Assembly: GCA_026874595.1 (NCBI GenBank)
Contig: CM049306.1
Coordinates: forward strand, 25,473,519-25,537,518
DNA: 64,000 bases
Origin: Sipunculus nudus
Taxonomy: Eukaryota > Annelida > Sipuncula > Golfingiida > Sipunculidae
Direction of reading: 5' to 3'
Positions 27,001 through 36,201 of the stretch are shown here, in pieces (within the stretch, counting starts at the first letter, position 1; each line of letters starts with the position of its first letter). Under the pieces are notes generated by a model that saw only the letters and a list, made by a program, of their open reading frames with translations, did no database searches and was not told the origin of the DNA. A program made the position numbers and the translations under genes.

Positions 27001-29354
27001 GACTTATAATGCTCACAGTCATGTCAAGTAGCAATTTTGGGGATATTAAACGGCATGAAAACAAGTAAAGAATAATAGGTGGCACCACCAGTTTCTGGAA
27101 CATGACAACCCTATCCATGATCTTCGATCAACTTGATTTTGGGATCAATCCATGCAAGTTTTCTTGAGATATTTAAGAATTTGTGTGATTTTCCCAAAAA
27201 TTGAACCTATTCAAGGTCAAGGTCACTCTCCTAGTTGAGGTCATGACCTCATTTTAAATAGGCGTCGTCCTCTCACCCATATCTATACATATACCAAGTT
27301 TGGTAAAGATCCGTGAAATATTTTTTGAGTAATTGTGTCCAAAAGAAATCTCTGCGGCGGCGGCGTGACCGTGCCTAAACCATAGTATCTCCAGACTATG
27401 TCTGGCGATACAATAAAAAATTATTCCATACCAATCGTTTCTATTCAAAATGATTAATTCTATTAGTTTAAGATTACAACTGCTGATGTCATTCTGTTTA
27501 TTCTTAGACAAACATAAATTCTAAATAAATGAAACCACTGGGACATCTGTGTTAATTATTTAACCAGATATCTGAGAGAAAAGATAAAGAGTCCTCACCC
27601 ATATTTTTTCTTGTGTTGCTTTGGAGGATTTTCTTTATTCTCAGTTCCAGTCTGCAAGTAAAAGAGTAGGTCATTTCTCAATCTGTCCATCCTAAAAAAT
27701 GTACTGATATTGGAAAGGATATTTTCTCAAGATAATTTTATATGAATACTGAGATGTGTAATTTATTTTCAGTTATTCAATAAAGTCAAAGATTATTTAA
27801 GGCTTTTGTCAAGGAATGTTATCAAATTAAATCAAATGTTTTATTACAGACATGTACAGTGGTCCATATAATGATAAATACAATAACAATAGTGTGGTAA
27901 AAATTTGTTCAAGGTCAAGAGACAAGTTTGGAGATGAAGGTAACAATAAGGTTAAAAGTAACTTAAAACCAAGTCCACTCAGTCTGAAAACGTGTGACAA
28001 CAGCATGTGGTCACACAGTGACACAGATGTGGTCACTGGTACTGGCACTTGTATCTACCCAGTTTTTTTCTCTTAAGTGGTCACTGGAACTGGCACTTGC
28101 AGACCCAGTTTTTTTCTCTTAACTGGTCACTGGAACTGGCAATTGTAGACCCTGTTTTTTTCTCTATAGTATTTACAGGCCACTGCCTTCATTTTTTCTA
28201 GCAGAGGGAGCGCATAAAAACAGCTGATGCATCACTTTTTCTGAGAGCATCTTTTGGGTTCCTGATAGCCTAATTGAATCAGACTCTAAGATAACAACTC
28301 TTCATCTCAAGTCCGATAACCATACGGTGAGAGTTCCTGTTATACAAGCCAGATATATGTGTTATGATTAAAACAACTGCTAAATACTGCTTAATGGAAT
28401 GGCCCAGGCTCAATATCTTAGAACAAGGCAGTCAGTATGCATTTTATGGTTTCAATCCTAATTTAAAAATATTTTAACTACAGATATTATTAGCAAGATT
28501 CTGAGTTTTATCTAGAGAGTCCGATTCAATCGGGCCACAAGTAACAATTAAGTTATAGTTGGGAGAGTGGAGAACAGTCGTATGAGCACTTGAATACATC
28601 ACTGGGAGCTTCGCTGACACGAGGGACTGCAAGCCAGAATTTTGTTACATTGTGTTTAAAAGGCCCACTTTTAAGAGTCACGTGCTAGCACAGGGTAATA
28701 GTAACACCTGTTCACAATTGTTACAAGGGAATCAAGTGGTGTGTAGTCTGAGGCTTAGACTGTAGAAATTCACTGTATGGCTATTGGACTCAATATATTG
28801 CAGTCTAATAATATTGAGTCAAATAAATCAAGCTAGGTGCCTGCCTGCCTGCCTGCCTGACCTATAGCCCTACTCCTAGTGAGCTGGCTTCATTGTTTTC
28901 AGCCAGCGGTGTGCATGTGCGATATCATCACTGCTGTGAGGGTCTTAGTGACCAGAGCACTGGTTACACATGGGATTGTTTCAGCCTGTGAGGTGCATTA
29001 TATTTTTCAGCTAGGAGGGCCGGGAGGTTAGCATTGATGATGTAACACATGCACACCCCTGAGTGAGCACGCTAGCTCACTAGGGCAGGCACCCAACAGA
29101 AGTAGTCAGACCAAGTGATGCGTCTACCGTTAGCAAAATTGTATGCGCTCCGTCCGAAAGATGAACAGATAAATGAATTGAAGGCAGTGGCCGGAGGCTC
29201 TGTATATACTACAGAGGCACCACTGGGTCTATGGACTTGGTACTCATTTCATTAGCCACCAAGGGTGACTAAACTGTGAAATATATGTCTTCAAATCCTG
29301 ATATAATACCGTGGTCGTGGCTGTTTTATCCATCGCTTGCTTTTCTTCCGCCAT
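12044..29354 (-). CDS. Ten-exon coiled-coil protein, probably ciliary, not recognised by name
   Basis: Exons in transcript order: 29310-29354, 27599-27651, 24840-25069, 24120-24313, 23461-23543, 23090-23171, 22479-22592, 21236-21304, 12830-12928, 12044-12154. All junctions have GT/AG and matching phase. The sum is 1080 nt, or 359 residues plus a TAG stop. The start is the first ATG of exon 1 (MAEEKQAMDK). Residues about 35-130 (from RLTPHEQELAYEMK) are a Lys/Arg/Glu/Gln-rich helix with coiled-coil heptads. Then come a Pro/Ala/Gln linker, an acidic patch (KDLDDDK) and a second coiled coil around LLIENENLRQEVQRLKADN. The C-terminus is basic and Tyr/Pro-rich (KKNVYMPRKMYPVEEYAS). No catalytic motif, signal peptide or membrane segment is seen. 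The X-box at the promoter suggests expression in ciliated cells; the function itself is unknown. The 8.3-kb intron 8 could hide an extra phase-0 exon. Exon 10 has the weakest acceptor (CAAG). Gene structure is firm; the role is inference. Confidence 0.82.
14529..16456 (+). mobile_element. 1.9-kb CTCAGCTGA-ended element, copy 1
   Basis: Begins ACAAGGGACCTATGGGTCAC and ends TCAGCTGAGCTAAAA after ACGG repeats. The motif GCTCAGCTGA(C) is inverted at the two ends. It is highly similar along its length to 31355-33228 and to the reverse complement of 33298-35184. No open frame over about 90 residues, so non-autonomous. It carries a 19-base G run at 15531-15549. It lies in intron 8 of the coiled-coil gene. 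Confidence 0.9.
16640..17860 (+). repeat. Family H: four tandem units of about 340 bp
   Basis: Recurring blocks include TTTAACCTGA(A/C)TTG, GACCTGGACCTTT, GCAATAGGG(T/C)AAGTGGTTG and CTAATTACTGGCC. Units start near 16650, 16980, 17330 and 17690. A 13-base G run lies at 17046-17058. The GGTGGCGCCACC palindrome is absent here. It lies within intron 8 of the coiled-coil gene. Confidence 0.75.
17935..18824 (+). mobile_element. Family A fragment, about 2.5 units
   Basis: Units match 7372-11779 (GGGTACTTA, AAGGATATGGG, AACAGAGACC, variants of the palindrome near 18137 and 18477). It ends with the TATAGCTCAG to GAGCTAAAA hairpin but lacks the start module. More diverged than the large copy. Confidence 0.8.
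18970..21012 (+). mobile_element. Family B element, copy 1 (interrupted)
   Basis: Starts AACTAGAATATGGGTAGT and continues with alternating blocks of about 140 bp, each centred on GGTGGCGCCACC or a variant (about 19125, 19270, 19400, 19545, 19677, 19825, 19950, 20096, 20837). Blocks share GAGATATGAGTGATTTTAT, CAGACAAACAGA and CAAAATTTTAGGCAGATA. It ends GGCGGCGGAACCTGGTCAAA, then AACATAGTATCCGC and TTGTTTTGGCAGATACAA. It is interrupted by a 602-bp insertion at 20153-20754. Confidence 0.85.
20153..20754. mobile_element. 602-bp TIR element inserted in family B
   Basis: Terminal inverted repeats of 24 bp with one mismatch (starting GTGGACACTAG or GTGGGCACTAG, ending GCGGCTTAC) bound the insert. 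CTATACACATG before and CTATACACGTG after form an 11-bp target duplication with one difference. No transposase frame. The long TSD points to a Mutator-like or related transposase; the class is inferred. Confidence 0.8.
25462..27414 (+). mobile_element. Family C element, copy 1
   Basis: Begins CTAGATATTTCTTGGCACCG with CAGGTGCCATAGTATCGCCA and ends CCATAGTATCTCCAGACTAT then GTCTGGCGATACAA, so its ends are related as an inverted hairpin. Internal units of about 330 bp, also readable as a 660-bp dimer, carry GGTGGCGCCACC (26415-26426 exact; others near 25756, 26090, 26750, 27080) and AAGGTCAAGGCCACTC. It lies in intron 2 of the coiled-coil gene. Confidence 0.85.
28030..28170 (+). repeat. 57-bp minisatellite, three copies
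   Basis: Unit: GGTCACTGGAACTGGCACTT, then GTAGACCCAGTTTTTTTCTC. Three nearly identical copies abut the foldback element that follows, in intron 1 of the coiled-coil gene. Confidence 0.9.
28148..29235. mobile_element. Foldback element with a nested inverted repeat
   Basis: The left arm (AGACCCTGTTTTT, CAGGCCACTGCCTTCA, GGGAGCGCATA, GATGCATCACTT) reappears inverted at about 29110-29235 (AAGTGATGCGTC, TATGCGCTCCGTCC, GAAGGCAGTGGCC, CACTGGGTCT). Inside, 28832-29097 is a second inverted pair (GGTGCCTGCC and GGCAGGCACC; GGTGTGCATGTG). No coding frame. It is in intron 1, close to the promoter of the coiled-coil gene. Confidence 0.75.
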
Positions 29355-29366
29355 ATTGGAGTGGTT

Positions 29367-29380
29367 GTTCCCATGGCAAC
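29367..29380. promoter_or_regulatory. RFX X-box at the start of the coiled-coil gene
   Basis: GTTCCCATGGCAAC fits the X-box consensus GTHNYYATRRNAAC at every position and is nearly palindromic. It ends 12 bp upstream of the ATG of the minus-strand coiled-coil gene. The ATG context (CAATATGGCGGAAG) resembles the YY1/TISU start element used with very short 5' UTRs, with two mismatches. Together these suggest transcription starting a few bases from the ATG under RFX control, the usual arrangement for ciliary genes. Factor binding is inferred. Confidence 0.65.
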
Positions 29381-30258
29381 AAGCATCCATAACGCGCACC
29401 TGTCATGGATAGCAGGCTATCTGACTTCTTTCATCATTGACATGCATCAGGGAGATTTTATTTTTATTTGTTAGATAAATCATACCATGAAGATAAAGTA
29501 AAACTACTTTTAAAGCTTTAATGAAAATTATCAATACATATTATATGAAGGCACCGATCTATTTAGATGACGTAAAGTTACGGTGAAATATACCGGAAAG
29601 ACTCCAGTACGATAATTTTTATCGGCTCTTACGCACACAAGGTGGCGCCCACTACCAGTCTGTTCATATGAGAAATCCTACAAAATTCGTATACACTAGT
29701 ACCATCCTTAATTGGTTAAGGTTATTTGAAATTCTCTGCCCCACACTGCTAATCTGAAAGGGTGAAAAATTATGCCCCCCCTCACAAGAAGGCTTAATTT
29801 TTTGTCCTGTTGTTTGTAACAATTTATTTTGTGCATTAGCTAACTTTTAATTATATGTACTTCATTATATAAACTTGTAAAACTTAAGGGATCTTAAAAT
29901 TCACAAGATAATGCATATTATGATTAAAGTATTGATTAAATTATGTTGATAGCTTTAGCATGTTAGGTTTCAGCTTATTCACATGTATAAATCCAAAGTT
30001 AACAAGTTTTCAGTCAGTCATAAAAGATGACTTTTTCAGGGAGTAAATAACACACTGGGGCCATCTTGGCATTACAACTGGAATAAAAAATGAATGACTT
30101 AGTAGTCAGCTGATTTTTTAGGTTTGAGTTTGTGTTCATATCATCAGTTTGTTTGAGTCTTTGTCTTTTTTTTTGTTTGTTCCACTGACAGCGTAGTACT
30201 TACAGGTAGGTTATTGCTTTTACAATTTATTAACAAGAAAGATTGATCACATTTTTCA

Positions 30259-31354
30259 ACTAGAATATGGGTAGTCGACAAGCCACTACATGTATCCACT
30301 GATATCAGAGTTTGATGGGTGAAGTTAGGCATGGATTGAGTGGCATGGAGAAAAAGAGTGAGATGTGTTGCATATTAGCATGGATGTCTGCCATGTAAAC
30401 ATGACTGTAGGTGGCGCCACCTGTTATTTGAAGGAGAAACTATCCAAGATATATACATATGCAAAATTTCAGGTGGATAAGTCAAACCACTGCTGAGATA
30501 GGATTGATTATAAACCTAGGCAGATGCACAAATGAACACCTTGCAAAAATAGTTGTTAGTTGGGCAACTAAATTTTTATAAGCTGTAGAGCTATGCAAGA
30601 TCTATAGTCATCCAAAATTTTAGGACTATAGGTCATACCAGTCATGTGATATTAGCATGGATAGCTTAAATGTAAATGTAGGTGACGCCATCTGCCATAA
30701 AATCGAGCAAGTTATTCAAGATGTATACAAATGAAAATTTTAGGAAGAGAAGTCAAACCACTGCTGAGATATGAGTGATTTTATCCCACGTCAGACAAAT
30801 AGGACACTGTGCAAAAGTGGTTGCAGGTGGCGCCACCAGTTTTGTGTAAGATAAAGAGCTATGTGACATCTGTACACATGCAAAACTTCAGGCTGATACG
30901 TTTTACCAGTCCTGAGATATTAGCATTGATGTCATCAAAGTAAACATAAAAAGCTCTCCAAATTAAATACACATGCAAAATTTTAGTTAGTCAAACCACT
31001 GCCGAGATATGAGTGATTTTTTCCACAGTGGACAAACAGATGGAGACCCTTTGCAGAAATGGTTGCAGATGGCACAACCAGTTTTGTGTATGATAAAGAG
31101 CTATGTCAGATCTATACACATGCACAATTTAAGGAAGATTCGTCAAATGTGTCTGAAGATATGTGGGTTTATGTGTGAACACAGATGCACTGCAGAGAGG
31201 AAAGGTCAGAGGTCAACACAAAATGGTTAGGCACCAGTTCACATGAACTGATAATGGGGTCAAGTTTCAGAAAAATCAGTCCCCTGGTCTCAGAGGAATT
31301 CTCCGGAATCAAACGTGGCCGTAGCGGACACAGCGGCAGCAGAACCTGGTAAAG
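30259..31354 (+). mobile_element. Family B element, copy 2
   Basis: Same start (ACTAGAATATGGGTAGTCGA) and block order as copy 1, with palindromes at 30410-30421 and near 30826 and variants between. It breaks at GCAGAACCTGGTAAAG where the 1.9-kb element begins. The family B tail resumes at about 33229 (AGTATCCACAAAACTTTGTT). Confidence 0.85.
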
Positions 31355-33228
31355 ACAAGGGACCTATGGGTCACTGTGCTCAGCTGACGTTAACTTTGAA
31401 GGTAAAAATCTAAAATAATATCAAATGGAGATATGTGTAAGAGGAAGAGGTATTAAAGGCCATGGTTTATATGATTGGTTTGTATTGATGAGCAAGAAAT
31501 TGTTGCAAAAAATATTTTGTGACCTGACCATGTGTTTCCTAATGTTGAAACTAAAGCATGTGAGCAGTTTGTGAACAAATGATCTGTACTATTACCATGA
31601 TCATTAGTTGGTTTTTTGATTAACTGTTGACATTTCAGTAGTTTACACATTTGTTCAATTGAATCTATTTTTTTGTATAATATATATTATTAAATATATA
31701 TGTTTTTTTTTATGAAATGTATACAGTTGAAATAGAACTAATAAACAACATAAAACAGGGCAAACAAAGCCTGATCTCAAATTCTGCTGAGGCAGGAAAA
31801 TAATGAACAAATGTTTGTATTAAATCTTCATTTTTTCATCTCATCAATTGTTTTCTAATTTAAGTTTATATTTCTATACATTTCCAATTTAACATATATA
31901 TCTGAATATAAAAGTTGATTCATAATTCTCAATTGCATCATCATAAATCTCAATCTTGTCAGATAACACCACATCATGCATACAAATGTTTATCTATTTT
32001 TTACCACAAAAATATATCTTTTAAATCTGCAAAACAATAAATATCTAAAAATAATACTTGATTTAGATTACACAATTTTTAATTGTGTCTTTATTTATCC
32101 ATAATGTGCTTTCATATTTTATAATAATTTAAGCATACGGATGGGTTTAATTATATTTGTTAAAATCATTTAAAAGAAAATTGATTTCTTTAAAAATGCT
32201 ACATTACACAACACTGCATCTTCTGGATTACACCTTGAATTATTTTTTCAAGGAAAGTTTTTGCATATTGGAGTGGAAACAGCATTACAATTAAGGAGAT
32301 AAAGTGAAAACAATAACAATTACTGCATAACACTTGGTGGGTTGGGATTGCCAGGGGGGGGGGGGGGGTGATCGGGGTGGTGATATGAGAATAACTGTAC
32401 ACCTGTCACAGCAGGGGATCTCCCCCAGTGACTGTAACAAATCAGAAACCCTGGCATAGCTGACTTCCAGTGACCTGGAGTGGGACCCTGCATCTGTAAT
32501 CAAAGCAAGTGACTACAGAAAAAAAAATCAATAACCAGCTTAATTTTCAAGCTTTTATTTTCAAATTTCAGATTTAGACAAACTAAATATTTATGTTTAC
32601 ATGCTGTGAAAATTAAATCAATGGTGCTTACAGGAAAAAAACGTTGGGCAAAATTTAAGGTACTGATTTTTTTTTATGCTAATAACTTAAAAAATTTACA
32701 AAATTCAGATCTAATTTTGGGTAAACAATTGAATCTTAATTAAACATAGTTATATACTTGAGAAAATAGACTCTAGTTTCAAAATTTTTCATGTTAAGTG
32801 AGTTATTATTTTTTTCCTGTTTTTTTACAAAGTCCATTATGTTTGGGCCCATAACTTAAAGAATTTATACTTTACAGACTTAATTTCTGGCATGTACATA
32901 GGAACTTTATAGAGGAATATTTATGGTTAATATGAGGAAAAACAGATGAGTGGTTTTGATATTAGGCAGTCCTGAAGTGTGAAAATAGGATTTTAATAAA
33001 AAATTGAGGTTTTTCCCTAATTTCTCAAAGGAACAAAGTGGCAAAGACCCAGTTTTCGGCTTGGTAGGAGATCTTGGGGACATCTAACATTATGCTGAAT
33101 TTTGGATTCCTAGGTCTTACGGTTTCAAAACGTGCCACATCTACGGACGGACGGACAGATGGACGGACGGACGACGGACAATGGACCACGACTATAGCTC
33201 AGATGACTTATAGTCAGCTAAGCTAAAA
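31355..33228 (+). mobile_element. 1.9-kb CTCAGCTGA-ended element, copy 2
   Basis: Same ends and body as 14529-16456, inserted inside family B copy 2. The internal G run (32354-32368) is shorter than in copy 1. No coding capacity. Confidence 0.92.
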
Positions 33229-33297
33229 AGTATCCACAAAACTTTGTTTTGGCAGATACAATTACAGTGGTTAGGAGATAACCATATACTGCAAACA

Positions 33298-35184
33298 TTT
33301 TTAGCTCAGCTGACTATAAGTCATCTGAGCTATAGTCGTGGTCCATTGTCCGTCGTCCGTCCGTCCGTCCGTCCGTCCGTAGATGTGGCACGTTTTGAAA
33401 CCGTAAGACTTAGGAATCCAAAATTCAGCATATTGTTAGATGTCCCCAAGATCTCCTACCAAGCCGAAAACTGGGTCTTTGCGACTTCGTTCCTTTGAGA
33501 AATTAAGGAAAAACCTCAATTTTTTATTAAAATCCTATTTTCACACTTCAGGACTGCCTAATATCAAAACCACTCATCTGTTTTTCCTCATATTTACCAT
33601 AAATATTCTTCTATATAGTTTCTATGTACATGCCAGAAATTAAGTCTGTTAAGTATAAATTCTTTAAGTTATTGGCCCAAACATAATGGACTTTGTAAAA
33701 AATCAGGAAAAATATTAACTCACTTAAAATGAAAAATTTTGAAACTAGAGTCTATTTTCCCAAGTATATAACTATGTTTAATTAAGATTCAATTGTTTAC
33801 CCAAAATTAGATCTGAATTTTGTAAATTTTTTAAGTAATTAGCATAAAAATAAAATCAGTACCTTAAATTTTGCCAAACTTTGATCATGGCACGTTTTTT
33901 TTTCTGTAAGTACCATTGATTTAATTTTCACAGCATGTAAACATAAATATTTAATTTGTTTAAATCTGAAATTTGGAAGTATAAGCTTGAAAATTAAGCT
34001 AGTTATTGACTTTTTTCTTGAGGCTCTATTGTAGTCATTTGCTTTGATTACAGATTACAGATGCAGGGTCCCACTCCAGGTCACTGGAAGTCAGCTATGC
34101 CAGGGTTTCTGATTTGTTACAGTCACTGGGGGAGATCCCCTGCTGTGACAGGTGTACAGTTATTCTCATATCACCACCCAAATCACCCCCCCCCCCCCCG
34201 CAAACCCAACCCACCAAGTGTTATGCAGTATTGTTATTGTTTTCACTGTATCTCCTTAATTGTTATGCTGTTTCCACTCTGATATGCAAAAACTTTCCTT
34301 GAAAAAGTAATTCAAGGTGTAATCCAGAAGATGCAATGTTGTGTAATGTAGCATTTTTAAAGAAATCATTTTTCTTTTAAATGATTTTACCAATCATAAT
34401 GGAACCCATCAGTATGCTTAAATTATGATAAAATATGAAGCACATTATGGATAAATAAAGACACATCAAAAATTGTGAAATCTAAATCAAGTATTTTTTT
34501 TAGATATTTATTGTTTTGCAGATTTAAAAGATATATTTTTGTGGTAAAAAATAAATAAACATTTGTATGCATGATGTGGTGTTATCTGACAAGATTTATG
34601 ATGATGCAATTGAGAATCATGAATCAACTTTTATATTCAGATATATATGTTATATTGAAAATGTATAGAAATATAAACTTAAATAAAAAAAAATTGATGT
34701 GATAAAAAAATGAGGATTTATTACAAACATTTGTTCATTATTTTCCTGCATCAGCAGAATTTGAGATCAGGCTTTGTTTGCCATGTTTTATGTTGTTAAT
34801 TAGTTATATTTCAACTATACATTTCATAAAAAAACATATATTTAATAATATATATTATACAAAAAAAAGATTCGATTGAACAAATGTGTAAACTACTGAA
34901 ATGTCAACAGTTAATCAAAAAGCCAACTAATGATCATGGTAATTGTACAGATCATTTGTTCACAAACTGCTCACATGCTTCAGTTTCAACATTAGGAAAC
35001 ACATGGTCAGGTCACAAAATATTATTTGCAACAATTTCTTGCTCATCAATACAAACCAATCATATAAACCAACCATGGCCTTTATTACCTCTTCCTCTTA
35101 CACTTTATCTCCATTTGATATTATTTTAGATTTTTACCTTCAAGGTTAACGTCAGCTGAGCACAGTGACCCATAGGTCCCTTGT
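33298..35184 (-). mobile_element. 1.9-kb CTCAGCTGA-ended element, copy 3, inverted
   Basis: Reverse complement of copy 2, separated from it by about 70 bp of family B tail (33229-33297). It starts TTTTAGCTCAGCTGACTATA and ends GTGACCCATAGGTCCCTTGT. The pair forms an inverted repeat of about 3.8 kb. The G run appears here as C at 34186-34199. Confidence 0.92.
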
Positions 35185-36096
35185 TTTTCATTTTGACAAC
35201 GCCTCATTGACTACAAGTACAATGTACTCTGTGACTTGACATAAACCAGACCAATCCTTAGCTTTTTTGTATACTTTCTAACAACACCTAACATGAGTGA
35301 GAAAAATTCTGATTGAACTCAATATATTGTTAAATCCCTCTACATGTTTGTTGAATTGCTGACCACATGAATACAAGCACAGTTTGCAAGGGTTACTGGA
35401 CACAGCCAATTTGTATGTGATACAGGAAATGACTCCTTCCCATACAGACAGTGTTTAGGTTGTGAGTTCCAAGTTTTCTTTTGTGTTAATTCATCATTCT
35501 TTGCCTAATGTTAAGATTATGGGCTGCTTACCAAGATATGAATACAACATGTTGAAAGACCACTGCGATGCATTATTTGATACAACTTGTATGACAACAC
35601 AAGTTAGGCTTAACAGCCCATTCGAAGTGCTAACTTGGTCATGTTGTCAGGGCTACATATGCAAATGATCAAGGATAATAGATTAGGCACAAAATACACT
35701 GTGCCCAGAGATTTATATTGAAAAGAGTATCTTTACAAGCAGTTCATCCAGTAAAACTATCAGACAGATGAGTAAGTTATAATATTTTATTACCATTGTA
35801 CTTTATGTAAAAAGTGTATAATCTCTATGATCATTGAATTTTACAATACCAGTCTGTCTACTAAGGGTGGATAGGAATCAGTTGTTCCTAAGACTCAGGT
35901 TCTTACACAACTTTTCACATACAGATATTAACTTTATCATTTCATATCAATTTTCACTGAAATGCATGTACTCTCCATCCTTGTCTTCTCTCTTGTAGTA
36001 AAATATTGTAGAAGTTCAAAAATTCTTTGCATTTATTATCTCCAATGACAATAAATATAATAATTATAACATAATCATGATATATAATGCACTTTT
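35185..36096. other. Unique-looking intergenic DNA
   Basis: Between the inverted element pair and the 3' end of the RPUSD3-like gene. I see no exon or named repeat. Confidence 0.5.
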
Positions 36097-36098
36097 TT

Positions 36099-36102
<4 letters not shown>
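36097..36102 (-). terminator. Candidate poly(A) signal of the RPUSD3-like gene
   Basis: AATAAA on the minus strand lies about 100 bases past the TGA at 36202-36204, separated from it mainly by a (GA)n tract. A second AATAAA lies about 65 bases further on, near 36032. Either would give a short 3' UTR. No transcript evidence is available. Confidence 0.4.

Positions 36103-36150
<48 letters not shown>
36102..36150. repeat. (TC)n microsatellite in the presumed RPUSD3 3' UTR
   Basis: About 24 TC units between the stop codon and a candidate poly(A) signal. Confidence 0.95.
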
Positions 36151-36151
<1 letters not shown>

Positions 36152-36201
36152 ATGACACTGTATAAATATCTCAAAACTGATCTACTTCTAAATAAACTGT
36201 T

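Noticed and set aside
33440-33643. Open frame beginning MSPRSPTKPKTGSLRLRSFE, also at 16087-16299
   Set aside because: Occurs in copies of the 1.9-kb repeat (near-identical here and at 16087-16299), reading through from the (ACGG)n end region. No family match, so a repeat shadow.
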